Assembly (NCBI GenBank): GCA_019115385.1
Contig: DXDR01000025.1
Location: 1 to 64,000 of the forward strand
DNA: 64,000 nucleotides
Direction of reading: 5' to 3'
Origin: Candidatus Mediterraneibacter avicola
Lineage (GTDB): Bacteria; Bacillota; Clostridia; Lachnospirales; Lachnospiraceae
Shown here: positions 16,796 through 26,304 of the stretch, one piece after another
How the letters are laid out: each line of letters opens with the position of its first letter
How positions within the stretch are numbered: the stretch's first letter is position 1
Notes under the pieces: generated by a model
Databases searched by the model: none
Told to the model about the DNA's origin: nothing
What the model saw: only the letters and a program-made list of their open reading frames with translations
Translations under genes and position numbers: made by a program

Positions 16796-18085
16796 TTAGC
16801 CTTCTACCGCTGCATCCGCGATCAGAGTCACTGCTTCCTGAACTGCAATGTCTTCCTTCATCTGGTTCTTTTCGTTTTCACCCATAAACTCTTTCAGTTT
16901 ATCTACCTCCATCTGGTAGGAGTCGGCCATCTTCTGAAGCTCCTCATCAAGGCGCTCATCAGATACCTGAATGTTCTCTGCTGCCACTACCGCCTCAAGA
17001 ACAAGTCTTGTCTTAATGCGCTTCTCAGCCTGTGGCTTCAGTTCCTCAATGATCTTGTCCTCTGACAGTCCTGTAAGCTGGAAATACTGATCGACACTCA
17101 TACCCTGCTGCATGATACGGCGTGCAAAATCATCCGCAAGCTGTTTTGCCTCAAGGTCGATCATCGGCTGCGGAATGTCCATCTGTGAATTTTCAATAGC
17201 CTGCTCAACCGCCTGGTCTTCCTTTTTCTGGCGTCCCTCGCGCTCCTTGCGCTCCTTGATCTTTGCCTTTACCTCTGCTCTGTAGTCTTCCAGCGTCTCG
17301 CAGTTTTCAGATACGTCGGACGCAAACTCGTCGTCCAGTTCCGGAAGTTCTTTGGCCTTGATCTTGTGAACCGTGCATTTGAACACTGCCTCTTTTCCCG
17401 CAAGCTCTTTTGCGTGATAATCCTCCGGGAACGTAACTTTAACTTCTGTCTCTTTATCGATCTCAGCGCCGATCAGCTGCTCTTCAAATCCGGGAATAAA
17501 GGAGCCGGATCCGATCGTCAGCGGATAATTTTCTCCCTTTCCGCCCTCAAACGCCTCTCCGTCCACAAATCCTTCAAAGTCGAGAGTAACCACGTCTTTA
17601 TCCTGCACCGCTCTGTCCGTCACATCAATGGTACGTGCATTGCGTTCGCGCTCTTTCTCGATCTCCTCGTCCACTTCTTTCTGTGTTACTCTTGTAGAAA
17701 CCTTGTCCACTTTCAGTCCCTTGTATTCTCCGAGAACAACGTCCGGCTTAACAGCAACTTCTGCTGTGAAAATAAAGGGTTTTCCCTTTTCAAGCTGAAC
17801 AACTTCAACCTTCGGCTGGGATACGATCTCCAGCTCGCATTCGTCATAGGCATTTCCATATGCCTCTGATATCATATGATTTGCCGCCTCATCATAGAAC
17901 ACTTCCGGTCCATACATCTTTTCGATCATCTGACGCGGCACCTTGCCCTTGCGAAATCCCGGAAGGCTGATCTTGCTGCGTTCTTTGAGATAAGCAGCCT
18001 GAAGCGCTTTCTCCACTTCGTCCGCTGACACCTCGATCGTCAGCTTCGCCATATTATGTTCTAACTTCTCTACTTGTAAACTCAT
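16796..18085 (-). CDS. tig: Trigger factor, ribosome-associated chaperone/prolyl isomerase
   Basis: A 429-residue chaperone that binds nascent chains at the ribosome exit tunnel. The N-terminal ribosome-binding domain contains PGFRKGKVPRQMIEKMYG near residue 41 (the GFRxGKxP ribosome-docking loop). The FKBP-type prolyl isomerase domain occupies about residues 160-245 (VTLDFEGFVDGEAFEGGKGE region), followed by the helical substrate-binding C-terminal domain. The ATG follows AAGGAGG. It heads the tig-clpP-clpX block; a TATAAT flanked by GCAAA/TTTGC lies in the short upstream region near 18100-18116 and may be part of its promoter. Confidence 0.98.
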   Translation of the reverse strand: MSLQVEKLEHNMAKLTIEVSADEVEKALQAAYLKERSKISLPGFRKGKVPRQMIEKMYGPEVFYDEAANHMISEAYGNAYDECELEIVSQPKVEVVQLEKGKPFIFTAEVAVKPDVVLGEYKGLKVDKVSTRVTQKEVDEEIEKERERNARTIDVTDRAVQDKDVVTLDFEGFVDGEAFEGGKGENYPLTIGSGSFIPGFEEQLIGAEIDKETEVKVTFPEDYHAKELAGKEAVFKCTVHKIKAKELPELDDEFASDVSENCETLEDYRAEVKAKIKERKEREGRQKKEDQAVEQAIENSQMDIPQPMIDLEAKQLADDFARRIMQQGMSVDQYFQLTGLSEDKIIEELKPQAEKRIKTRLVLEAVVAAENIQVSDERLDEELQKMADSYQMEVDKLKEFMGENEKNQMKEDIAVQEAVTLIADAAVEG

Positions 18086-18149
18086 TTTCTTCCTCCTTGA
18101 TCGCGCAAATTATATTTGCAGTCATTGAAACAGTATAGCATACAACCCC

Positions 18150-18728
18150 TCATATTTCCAGTATTTTTTCACGATTTCTCCTGTATACAATAGATCCTGC
18201 TATTTCATCCGCCTTTTCTTTCCCCCAGAGAATCTCAGTCAGTTTCAGGGCAAATGGGATGGCCGCTCCCATTCCTCTGCCTGTAACAATGTGTCCGTCC
18301 ACGGCCGCAGGCTCCTTCACGATTTCCGCGCAGTTCAGCCCGTCTTCAAAGGAAGGATACGCGCACGCCTTTTTCCCTTCGAGCATTCCCAGATCGCTCA
18401 AGATACTGGGAGCCGCACAGATTGCGGCAATGTACTTTTTCTCCCTGTCAAACTCTCTGAGCAGCGCAGTCAGTCCTTCATGGGCCTTCAGGTTCAGCGT
18501 GCCGGGCATCCCTCCCGGAAGCACAAGAAGACCGGCGTCTGAAAAGTTCCCGTCTTCAAACAGGCTGTCCGCCAGGACCCGTATTCCGTGAGCCCCCTCG
18601 ATCTCCTTCCTGCCCGTCACAGAGACAGTCACTGTATCGGTCCCTGCCCTGCGCAGGACATCCACAACAGTAAGCCCCTCGATCTCTTCAAATCCATCTG
18701 CAAGAAACACATATACTTTCTTATTCAT
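18150..18728 (-). CDS. DJ-1/PfpI-family protein (YajL-like)
   Basis: A 192-residue protein of the DJ-1 superfamily. It starts MNKKVYVFLADGFEEIEGLT, with the family E residue, and has the nucleophilic-elbow cysteine in IAAICAAPSIL near residue 103 followed by the conserved histidine-type region. Members act as protein/nucleotide deglycases or stress chaperones; the exact activity is unclear. The start chosen is ATG at 18728 because GGAGGGATCAGG lies just upstream and the extra upstream residues do not match the family. Divergent from the CYTH gene. Confidence 0.9.
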   Translation of the reverse strand: MNKKVYVFLADGFEEIEGLTVVDVLRRAGTDTVTVSVTGRKEIEGAHGIRVLADSLFEDGNFSDAGLLVLPGGMPGTLNLKAHEGLTALLREFDREKKYIAAICAAPSILSDLGMLEGKKACAYPSFEDGLNCAEIVKEPAAVDGHIVTGRGMGAAIPFALKLTEILWGKEKADEIAGSIVYRRNREKILEI

Positions 18729-18791
18729 CCTGATCCCTCCAGTTTGTCTCACTTCTTTCACTTTATCAAAACACAGGCGGAAATGCAATGG

Positions 18792-18820
18792 TTTACATTT
18801 TTTTTCGGCCGTATTATTAT
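18792..18820 (+). promoter_or_regulatory. Promoter of the CYTH gene
   Basis: -35 TTTACA at 18792-18797, 17-base spacer, -10 TATTAT at 18815-18820. AGGAGGT follows shortly after and the start codon is at 18846. Confidence 0.55.
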
Positions 18821-18845
18821 GGTTGCATGATAGGAGGTATGGACA

Positions 18846-19295
18846 ATGGAAATCGAACGCAAGTTTCTCACAGATTTGAAAAATCTGCCGTTTCGCCCGG
18901 AGGATTTTCCCTGCAGGAAAATTGAGCAGGGATATCTCTGCACCTCACCGGTGGTAAGGATCCGAAGGGATAATGATGAATATTTTCTCACATATAAATC
19001 CAAAGGACTGATGGTGAGAGAAGAATATAATCTTTCTCTCACAGAAGAATCTTACGAACATCTGAGGCAGAAAATCGACGGGCGCCTGATCACAAAGACA
19101 AGATATGTGATTCCTCTCGAAGAAGGATTATCACTGGAACTGGATATTTTTGAGGGCAGCCTTGCGCCTCTCGTTCTGGCTGAAATCGAGTTTCCGGACC
19201 AGGAATCGGCAGCCGCCTATAAAGCGCCCGAATGGCTGGGCGAGGATGTAACCATGTCGCCGCGATACCACAACAGTACACTGAGCATGCTGTAA
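18846..19295 (+). CDS. CYTH-domain protein (triphosphate tunnel metalloenzyme)
   Basis: 149 residues beginning with the signature EIERKFL (ExExK), whose acidic residues bind metal in the eight-stranded tunnel. Further tunnel residues are visible in VVRIRRDNDEYFLTYKSKG, LITKTRYVIP, and LELDIFEGSLAPLVLAEIEF. Bacterial single-domain members hydrolyse inorganic triphosphate or act on thiamine triphosphate-like substrates; which applies here cannot be told. The ATG at 18846 follows AGGAGGT by seven bases. A terminator follows at 19310-19336. Confidence 0.9.
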   Translation: MEIERKFLTDLKNLPFRPEDFPCRKIEQGYLCTSPVVRIRRDNDEYFLTYKSKGLMVREEYNLSLTEESYEHLRQKIDGRLITKTRYVIPLEEGLSLELDIFEGSLAPLVLAEIEFPDQESAAAYKAPEWLGEDVTMSPRYHNSTLSML

Positions 19296-19309
19296 CATCT
19301 GCCGCTCCC

Positions 19310-19336
19310 AAAAGAAACGTTTTGTTTCTTTTTTTA
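19310..19336 (+). terminator. Terminator of the CYTH gene
   Basis: Stem AAAAGAAAC / GTTTCTTTT with a five-base loop, followed by a T tract. Confidence 0.75.
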
Positions 19337-19431
19337 TTTATTTCCTGTTCTGTTGCATAAAAACCCATTTACAGCAAAAATTGTTATAATAATCAGGTAT
19401 TTCGGCAATGAAATGTAAATGGAGGTGCGCT

Positions 19432-19821
19432 GTGTCAAATATTCAACTGACAGACAATCTGGTCAGGCTCAGAAAAGATTACAACTATACACAGAAACAG
19501 ATTGGCCGTAAACTGAATATCTCACGGCAGGCATACTCGAATTATGAGCGGGGCAAGCGCATCCCTGATATCAGTATGCTGCTACGGCTTGCAGATATCT
19601 ACGGGGTTACTCTGGAGCAGCTGCTCACCCAGACCTGCACGAAAAACGGGATCATAAATGAAAATCACGGCCCCTATTTCCGCGGCCTGGTCATCGAAAA
19701 CGCAGATACTCTCTACCTGACGCAGGAAGAACTCAGTATCCTCACCCACTACAGGAAAGCTTCTTCCGATGACCGCCGTCTGGTACAGAAAGTACTTGAT
19801 ATAAACCTTTCAGATGAATAA
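19432..19821 (+). CDS. XRE-family helix-turn-helix regulator
   Basis: A 129-residue DNA-binding protein. Residues about 5-60 form a Cro/C1-type HTH: LVRLRKDYNYTQKQIGRKLN then ISRQAYSNYERGKRIPDISM. The C-terminal half (FRGLVIENADTLYLTQEELS onward) is a short helical region of unknown role. The start chosen is GTG at 19432 because GGAGG lies six bases before it; the ATG at 19408 has no site. A TATAAT at 19385-19390 probably belongs to the promoter, without a clear -35. Its targets are unknown; the neighbours are convergent and divergent housekeeping genes. Confidence 0.85.
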   Translation: MSNIQLTDNLVRLRKDYNYTQKQIGRKLNISRQAYSNYERGKRIPDISMLLRLADIYGVTLEQLLTQTCTKNGIINENHGPYFRGLVIENADTLYLTQEELSILTHYRKASSDDRRLVQKVLDINLSDE

Positions 19822-19884
19822 AAAAGATGGATTTGCAGTTACAGTGCTTATTACCTCGTGCAGTCTGCAATATCCATCTTTTTA
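19821..19884. terminator. Bidirectional terminator between the XRE gene and the apgM-like gene
   Basis: AAAAAGATGGATTTGCAG pairs with CTGCAATATCCATCTTTTT (two-base bulge), giving a stem with A and T tracts on both sides. It serves convergent genes. Confidence 0.8.
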
Positions 19885-19900
19885 TTTTTCCTTTTCCCCG

Positions 19901-21103
19901 CTATTTCATAAGAAGGCGGGAGAGAAGCGTATATCCTTTGTCCACATATACGCCTGTCCGGGCCGCTGTTTTCTCACTGTACATACCCGGTCCATCCACA
20001 GATCCCGTGCTGTCATACAACAGATAGGGAACCGGATCACCTGTATGAGTGCGCACCCGGACCGGTGTGGGATGGTCGGGAAGGATCAGCATTCTGTATG
20101 CTGTCCCTGCTTTGTCAAAAGCCTGCGTCACGGGACAGATGATCTCCTTATCGATCCGCTCAATAGCCAGAATCTTGTTTTCTGCACTTCCCTGATGCCC
20201 CATTTCATCCGGTGCTTCAATATGCACATACACAAAGTCATATCCGTCCTGAGTCAGGGCCTTTACCGCCGCTTCACCCTTTCCGGCATAATTTGTATCC
20301 AGGCCGCCGTTGGCGCCTGCCACCGTAATGTTATCCATCCCGGCGCCTACCGCGATTCCTTTCAACAGATCCACCGCAGAGATCATGGCCCCCTTCACGC
20401 CATTCTTTTCCTCGAAAGACACAAGGGCGGGGCGGGTGCCTGCCCCCCAGAACCATGCAGAATTGGCGGGATTCTTCCCCTGCTCCCGGCGTTTTACATT
20501 AATCGGATGATCTTTCAGGAGTTCATAGCTTTTCTCCATCATTTCCCGAAGTACCGGATCCTGAGGCAGGTACTCTCCGATCCTCCTGGTCAGGATATCG
20601 TGAGGCGCGGTCAGTTCGATCACTTTCCCTTTATTCTGTATCAGGAGATGGCGGTAACTGATACCGGTATAGAAAGTATATCCCTCCCGCTCCAGTCCTG
20701 ACTTTAATGCTTCCATCAGCTCCGCAGCCTCCGCCGTGCTGATCTCGCCGGAACTGTGATCCAGGATATGTCTGTCTTCATACTTTTCTTCTTCCTCGGA
20801 CAAGGTGACAAGATTGCAGCGGAAAGAAACGTCGTCCGCGGCCATCTCGGCCCCTATGCTCAGAGCTTCCAGGGGAGACCTGCCGGAATAATATTTTCTC
20901 GGGTCATATCCGATTACCGACAGGTTGGCTGTATCACTGCCGGGAGCCATTCCCTCCGGCACTGTGCGCACCATTCCCACCTCTGATTTCCCGGCAAGCC
21001 GGTCCATGCCCGGTGTGTGGGCTGCCTCCAGCGGCGTCCTGCCTCCCAGGCTCTCGATGGGCTCATCCGCCATCCCGTCGCATAATATCACGATATACTT
21101 CAT
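19901..21103 (-). CDS. ApgM-like enzyme, proposed homoserine kinase
   Basis: A 400-residue member of the alkaline-phosphatase superfamily, archaeal-type cofactor-independent phosphoglycerate mutase family (COG3635). It starts MKYIVILCDGMADEPIESLG, with the metal-binding aspartate. The catalytic-serine region GSDTANLSVIGYDPRKYYSG and later metal ligands HIEAPDEMGHQGS and LILPDHPTPV are present. It lies immediately downstream of hom, and this subgroup is catalogued as a proposed homoserine kinase (the TIGR02535 concept). No classical thrB is visible in the window. So threonine-pathway homoserine phosphorylation is as likely as a glycolytic role. The ATG at 21103 follows AGAAAGG; an upstream start at 21133 would extend it but overlaps hom. 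Confidence 0.85.
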   Translation of the reverse strand: MKYIVILCDGMADEPIESLGGRTPLEAAHTPGMDRLAGKSEVGMVRTVPEGMAPGSDTANLSVIGYDPRKYYSGRSPLEALSIGAEMAADDVSFRCNLVTLSEEEEKYEDRHILDHSSGEISTAEAAELMEALKSGLEREGYTFYTGISYRHLLIQNKGKVIELTAPHDILTRRIGEYLPQDPVLREMMEKSYELLKDHPINVKRREQGKNPANSAWFWGAGTRPALVSFEEKNGVKGAMISAVDLLKGIAVGAGMDNITVAGANGGLDTNYAGKGEAAVKALTQDGYDFVYVHIEAPDEMGHQGSAENKILAIERIDKEIICPVTQAFDKAGTAYRMLILPDHPTPVRVRTHTGDPVPYLLYDSTGSVDGPGMYSEKTAARTGVYVDKGYTLLSRLLMK

Positions 21104-21119
21104 CTTCAATACCTTTCTG

Positions 21120-22340
21120 TTATCTCTCTTCAATACGGATCATATGAAGAATTCCGGGGAGTTCTTCTGATTTCTTCCTGTATTCCCCTTCTGTCATCAC
21201 TTCCGTCACAAAGCCAAATTCACCGTCGAGCTCCGGTACTGTCACGATACGGACAGGGCCGAACAGCCCCTCCACCTTTTTCTCCATATCCTCTGCATTT
21301 CCAGACACACGTACAAAAAACCGCTTGCTTGTATCTTCGATAGGCTCAAGCACAAGTTTTTCACTCTTCCACATTGTCATGATATTTCTGTGGAGATGCT
21401 TTGCCTCGTCCACTACATCCGCAACAACTGCGCTTGCTGTGGGAAGTTTGCCTGCTCCACTGCCGTAGAACATCGCATCTCCCAGCATATTTCCGTGTAC
21501 AAAAACAGAGTTGAACACATCATCAATATTATAAAGCGGATGATCCTTGCCGAGAAGAGCCGGCGCAACGATAGCATGAAGGTGATCCTGATGCCGCTTG
21601 CTGGATGCAAGAAGCTTGATCGTCATTCCCATCTCTTTTGCATACATCATATCCTTCTTTGTGATCTTTGTAATGCCTTCCGTATAGATATCCTCGTAGT
21701 CCACCTGCTGTCCGGATATCAGGGAAGAAAGAATGGCGATCTTCCTGCAGGCGTCATATCCTTCCACATCGGCCTCAGGATTCCTCTCCGCATAGCCGTT
21801 ATCCTGGGCTTCTTTGAGGACTTCATCGTAGTCCGCCCCCTCATAAAACATCTTGGTAAGCATATAGTTTGTCGTTCCGTTGAGAATTCCTGTGATCTCC
21901 TCGATCACATCCGCCGTCATGCTGGAATTCAGCGCGCGGATGATCGGAATCCCCCCGCCCACGCTTGCCTCGAAAAGGAAGTTGAGTTCCCGTTCTCTGG
22001 CAATGGATAATAGTTCCGCCCCGTGCTTTGCCACAAGCGCCTTGTTAGAGGTTGCCACGCTTTTGCCCGCCTCCAGGCAGCGTTTTACAAAGGTATATGC
22101 AGGTTCAATGCCTCCCATTACCTCCACAACAATCTTGATCTCCGGGTCATTGATGATAATGTCGACATCATGGATGATCTTCTCCTGGATCGGATCTCCC
22201 GGGAAATCCCTGAGATCAAGAACATATTTGATATTGATCTCGTCTCCCGCCCGCTGATTGATGATCGCGCTGTTCGTATTGATTACCTCCACAACGCCTG
22301 AGCCTACTGTACCATATCCCATTACCGCTATATTTACCAT
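21120..22340 (-). CDS. hom: Homoserine dehydrogenase
   Basis: A 406-residue enzyme converting aspartate-semialdehyde to homoserine with NAD(P)H, the branch point to threonine and methionine. The Rossmann motif GYGTVGSGVVEV starts near residue 7. The catalytic domain contains GILNGTTNYMLTKM and EADVEGYDACRKIAILSSL. The C terminus (FFVRVSGNAEDMEKKVEGLF onward) is an ACT-type regulatory domain, implying feedback control, usually by threonine. The ATG at 22340 shares its A with the TGA stop of prfB, so the two are translationally coupled. The ApgM-like gene follows directly. Confidence 0.97.
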   Translation of the reverse strand: MVNIAVMGYGTVGSGVVEVINTNSAIINQRAGDEINIKYVLDLRDFPGDPIQEKIIHDVDIIINDPEIKIVVEVMGGIEPAYTFVKRCLEAGKSVATSNKALVAKHGAELLSIARERELNFLFEASVGGGIPIIRALNSSMTADVIEEITGILNGTTNYMLTKMFYEGADYDEVLKEAQDNGYAERNPEADVEGYDACRKIAILSSLISGQQVDYEDIYTEGITKITKKDMMYAKEMGMTIKLLASSKRHQDHLHAIVAPALLGKDHPLYNIDDVFNSVFVHGNMLGDAMFYGSGAGKLPTASAVVADVVDEAKHLHRNIMTMWKSEKLVLEPIEDTSKRFFVRVSGNAEDMEKKVEGLFGPVRIVTVPELDGEFGFVTEVMTEGEYRKKSEELPGILHMIRIEER

Positions 22341-23462
22341 CACTCTTTTCCTTTCTGTACTTCTGCATTCATACTCAGGTATGCATTGATAAACGGGTCA
22401 ATGCTTCCATCCATTACACTGTTTACATTACTGATCTCTGCGTTAGTCCTGTGGTCCTTCACCAGGGTGTAGGGCTGCATCACATAGGACCGGATCTGGC
22501 TGCCAAAATTAATATCTCTGACCTCTCCTCTGATATCCGACATTTTCTCGGCCTGCTCCTGCTGCTTGAGCAGATACAGCTTCGACTTGAGCATCTGCAT
22601 TGCCTTGTCTTTGTTCATGTGCTGGGAGCGCTCATTCTGGCACTGTACCACGATTCCCGTAGGAAGATGGGTAATACGCACCGCCGAAGAAGTCTTATTG
22701 ATATGCTGGCCTCCGGCCCCGCTTGACCGGTAAGTGTCGATCTTCAGATCGTCCTCATTGATCTCAATGTCGATATCTTCCTCGATATCAGGAATTACAT
22801 CACAGGATGCAAACGAGGTCTGCCGTTTTCCGGCCGCGTTGAACGGGGAAATACGCACCAGGCGGTGCACTCCCTTTTCAGAACGGAGATACCCATAGGC
22901 ATTTTCTCCCTTCACCTCAAACGTTACGCCTTTGATCCCGGCAACGTCCCCTTCCAGGTAGTCCAGGACTTCCACAGCGTAGCCTTTCTTCTCCGCCCAT
23001 CGGGTATACATACGGTAAAGCATACCCGCCCAGTCGCAGGATTCCGTTCCGCCCGCGCCTGCATGAAGGGTAACAATGGCATTATCTTTGTCATAGGGAC
23101 CGGTCAGAAGGGTGCTGATGCGCAGTTCTTCAAACGTCTTTTCAAACTGCTCCAGCTCTTCTTCGATTCCCTGGACCGTCTCCTCATCTGCGTCCTCCTG
23201 ACTCATCTCGATCAGAAGCATCATATCATCATAATCTGAATAGAGCTTTTCAATCTGTTCTACCGAATCCTGGAGGTTTTTCAGTTCCTTCATCACTTCC
23301 TGTGAGACCTCCGGTTCGTCCCAGAATCCCGGCTCTTCCAGCCTTTTCTGTAATTCTTCAATCCTTAATTTCTTTGACGCCAGGTCAAAGTGAATCCCTC
23401 AAATCTTTCAGCGGTTCCTCATATGCGCCCAGTCTGGACTTCAGTTCATCTAACAAAACCAC
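22340..23462 (-). CDS. prfB: Peptide chain release factor 2, programmed +1 frameshift
   Basis: RF2 recognises UGA and UAA stop codons and triggers peptide release. The gene is in two frames. A first 25-codon frame starts at GTG 23462-23460 (GAGGTG six bases upstream) and reads VVLLDELKSRLGAYEEPLKD then LRDSL before TGA at 23387-23385. The sequence CTT TGA C (23390-23384) is the classical slip site, with an SD-like GAGGG just upstream. Shifting +1 continues DLASKKLRIEELQKRLEEPG. The main frame carries the GGQ peptidyl-transfer motif in SSGAGGQHINKTSSAVR. The total is about 373 residues, normal for RF2. This autoregulatory frameshift senses RF2 level. Confidence 0.97.
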
Positions 23463-23500
23463 CTTAATCACCTCTTTCTTAATTCTGATTCTTTATTCGT

Positions 23501-23655
23501 GGCTTACGCCTAGCTCTTGCCAAGTTGCTTTCATAAGGATGTTCTGTTCGCTAACCTCGCCTGTCGCCTGCGGCTCCGGCTCGCTAATCTCACAGAACGG
23601 CCTCGCACTAGGGCTCGAGCTGCGGCTTACGCCTAGCTCTTGCCAAGTTGCTTTC
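23501..23655. repeat. Intergenic repeat bounded by 32-bp direct repeats at the secA 3' end
   Basis: Two exact 32-base copies beginning GGCTTACGCCTAGCTCTTGC lie at 23501-23532 and 23624-23655, 123 bases apart. Between them is a GC-rich segment with GTTCTGT and ACAGAAC arms. The minus strand of each copy can be read AAGCAACTTGGCAAGAGCTAG. The right-hand copy encodes the last residues and stop of SecA. This looks like a dispersed palindromic repeat of the kind common in Lachnospiraceae intergenic regions; other copies are not visible in this window. Confidence 0.75.
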
Positions 23656-26218
23656 GGCCGCAGCACTGTTTGTATTTCTTGCCGCTTCCGCACGGACACG
23701 GGTCGTTCGGATAGATTTTTTTCTCCTCCCGCTTTTTCGGAGCGCGCACAGCGGACTCATCCTTATTTGTTCCGGTTACTTTTGCAACCTCTTCTCTCTC
23801 CACCTTCTGCTCTACACGGATATGGAATAGTGTGCGGATCGTCGTCTCTGCAATAGCATTTGTCATGGCCCCGAACATGTCATATCCTGTCATCTTATAC
23901 TCCACGAGCGGATCTCTCTGGCCGTAAGCCTGCAGGCCGACGCCCTGGCGGAGCTGCTCCATATCGTCGATATGATCCATCCATCTGGCATCGATTACTT
24001 TCAGAAGAACGACACGCTCCACCTCCCGAAGCTGTTCTGCCTCGGGGAACTCCGCTTCTTTCGCCTCATACGCCTTAACAGCTTTCTCCTTGAGAAGATG
24101 CTTCAGTTCTTTCTGATTCATCTTTCTGCACTCTTCAGCAGAGGGGACTTCAAGCTGCGGGATCTCGTCGTGGAGTGTGACTGTAAGCCCCTTAATATCC
24201 CAGTCGTCCGCATGAACCTCGGAAGAGGCAAATTTGTCGGCCGTGTTCTCCACATACTCCGTGATCATATTATAAATCGTATCGCGCATGCTCTCGCCGT
24301 CAAGAACACGGCGTCTCTCACCGTAGATGATCTCCCTCTGCTCGTTCATTACCTGATCGTACTCCAGAAGGTTTTTACGAATACCGAAGTTATTGCTCTC
24401 TATCTTCTTCTGGGCTTTCTCAATGGCGCTGGAGAGCATTTTGTGCTCGATCTGCTCTCCGTCTGCGACACCCAGCGCGTTAAACACACCCATCAGGCGC
24501 TCGGAACCGAACAGACGCATCAGGTCGTCTTCCAGAGAAATATAGAAACGGGATTCTCCCGGGTCTCCCTGACGTCCGCTTCGTCCGCGGAGCTGATTGT
24601 CGATACGGCGGGACTCGTGCCGCTCTGTGCCGATGATCTTCAGGCCGCCTGCCTTTCTCGCATCCTCATCCAGCTTGATATCCGTACCACGGCCAGCCAT
24701 GTTGGTAGCGATCGTCACCGCGCCGTGTACACCCGCGTCAGCGACGATCTCAGCCTCCTGCTCATGGTATTTGGCGTTCAGCACATTGTGCTGGATGCCT
24801 TCTTTTTTAAGCATTTTGCTGAGAAGTTCAGACACCTCTATGGTGATCGTACCCACCAGGACCGGCTGTCCTGTGGCATGGGCTTTTTTCACCGCCTCCA
24901 CAACAGCTTTGTACTTTTCTGCTTTTGTCTTGTATACCGCGTCTTCCAGATCTTTTCTCTGGACCGGAACATTCGTCGGTATCTCAACCACATCCATGCC
25001 GTAAATATCCCGGAACTCCTTCTCCTCTGTCAGAGCCGTACCGGTCATGCCGCTCTTTTTGTCAAATTTATTAAAGAGGTTCTGGAATGTGATCGTAGCA
25101 AGAGTCTTGCTCTCCCGTTTTACCTTTACGTGCTCCTTCGCCTCAATGGCCTGGTGCAGTCCGTCGGAGTACCGGCGGCCCGGCATGATACGTCCGGTAA
25201 ATTCATCAACGATCATGACTTCTCCTTCAGAAGTCACCACATAGTCCTGATCTTTAAACATCAGATTGTGGGCCCGAAGCGCAAGGATAATGTTGTGCTG
25301 TATCTCAAGATTCTCCGGGTCGGCCAGGTTTTCAATGTGGAAGAATTTCTCCACTTTCTTTACGCCGTCCTCGGTCAGGTTGACCGTCTTTTCTTTTTCA
25401 TTGACAATAAAGTCCCCTGTCTCCTCGATCGCCTCACCCATGATCGCATTCATCTTGGAAAACTCTCCGCTGGCCTCGCCGCGCTCCAGCTGACGCGCGA
25501 GAATGTCACAGGCCTCGTACAGTTTGGTAGACTTGCCGCTCTGACCTGAAATGATCAGAGGCGTTCTGGCCTCGTCGATCAGAACGGAGTCAACCTCGTC
25601 GATAATGGCAAAGTGAAGTCCCCTCTGAACAAGCTGCTCTTTGTAAATAACCATATTGTCGCGCAGATAGTCAAATCCCAGTTCGTTGTTGGTCACATAC
25701 GTAATGTCGCAGTCATAAGCCGCACGGCGCTCATTCTTATCCATGCTGTTTAATACGACGCCTACAGTGAGGCCCAGGAATTCATGCACCTTGCCCATCC
25801 ACTCGGCATCACGCTTCGCCAGGTAGTCATTGACCGTAACGATATGGACCCCGTTTCCTTCCAGTGCATTCAGATAAGCCGGGAGCGTTGATACAAGAGT
25901 TTTACCCTCTCCTGTTTTCATCTCGGCGATTCTTCCCTGATGAAGAATAATGCCGCCGATCAGCTGGACTCTGTAGTGGCGCATACCAAGGCTTCTGAAG
26001 GCTGCCTCCCGCACAACTGCATATGCCTCAGGCAGAATATCGTCCAGAGTCTCTCCTTCTTCCAGCCGGCCTTTGAACTCTCTTGTCTTTCCCTTCAGTT
26101 CTTCATCCGACAGCGCCTTCATCTCCGGCTCCAGTGCCTCTATCCGGTCTACGATCGGATAGATTCTCTTCAATTCATTCTCACTGTGGGTTCCGAAAAT
26201 TTTCTCTATAATACCCAT
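23633..26218 (-). CDS. secA: SecA, preprotein translocase ATPase
   Basis: An ~861-residue motor that pushes unfolded preproteins through SecYEG. It starts [18 protein letters not shown]. Walker A is in [20 protein letters not shown] near residue 100 and the DEAD-like box in [15 protein letters not shown] near 205; helicase domain 2 contains [14 protein letters not shown]. The C-terminal zinc motif [20 protein letters not shown] binds SecB or the ribosome. The final QLGKS and stop come from a repeat sequence duplicated downstream, so the tail is longer than the usual end just after CCGR. The start is uncertain: ATG 26218 matches the family, but AAGGAG is 13 bases away; TTG 26227 is only 4 bases from it. 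Confidence 0.98.
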   Translation of the reverse strand: MGIIEKIFGTHSENELKRIYPIVDRIEALEPEMKALSDEELKGKTREFKGRLEEGETLDDILPEAYAVVREAAFRSLGMRHYRVQLIGGIILHQGRIAEMKTGEGKTLVSTLPAYLNALEGNGVHIVTVNDYLAKRDAEWMGKVHEFLGLTVGVVLNSMDKNERRAAYDCDITYVTNNELGFDYLRDNMVIYKEQLVQRGLHFAIIDEVDSVLIDEARTPLIISGQSGKSTKLYEACDILARQLERGEASGEFSKMNAIMGEAIEETGDFIVNEKEKTVNLTEDGVKKVEKFFHIENLADPENLEIQHNIILALRAHNLMFKDQDYVVTSEGEVMIVDEFTGRIMPGRRYSDGLHQAIEAKEHVKVKRESKTLATITFQNLFNKFDKKSGMTGTALTEEKEFRDIYGMDVVEIPTNVPVQRKDLEDAVYKTKAEKYKAVVEAVKKAHATGQPVLVGTITIEVSELLSKMLKKEGIQHNVLNAKYHEQEAEIVADAGVHGAVTIATNMAGRGTDIKLDEDARKAGGLKIIGTERHESRRIDNQLRGRSGRQGDPGESRFYISLEDDLMRLFGSERLMGVFNALGVADGEQIEHKMLSSAIEKAQKKIESNNFGIRKNLLEYDQVMNEQREIIYGERRRVLDGESMRDTIYNMITEYVENTADKFASSEVHADDWDIKGLTVTLHDEIPQLEVPSAEECRKMNQKELKHLLKEKAVKAYEAKEAEFPEAEQLREVERVVLLKVIDARWMDHIDDMEQLRQGVGLQAYGQRDPLVEYKMTGYDMFGAMTNAIAETTIRTLFHIRVEQKVEREEVAKVTGTNKDESAVRAPKKREEKKIYPNDPCPCGSGKKYKQCCGRKQLGKS

Positions 26219-26304
26219 ATTCAGCAATAAACTCCTTATACTAATTTCAGCGCCGCTTATTCTCAGGACGCCGCTCTGTTTTCCATTCTAACACTAACTG
26301 CTGC

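Noticed and set aside
23493-23699. A 68-codon frame across the repeat at the secA end
   Set aside because: It is produced by the repeat itself, including the same decapeptide encoded twice, and has no plausible start context.
23972-25549. A 525-codon open frame on the plus strand opposite secA
   Set aside because: Antisense to conserved secA codons; it shows no domain, and the bias is explained by the codon usage of the real gene.
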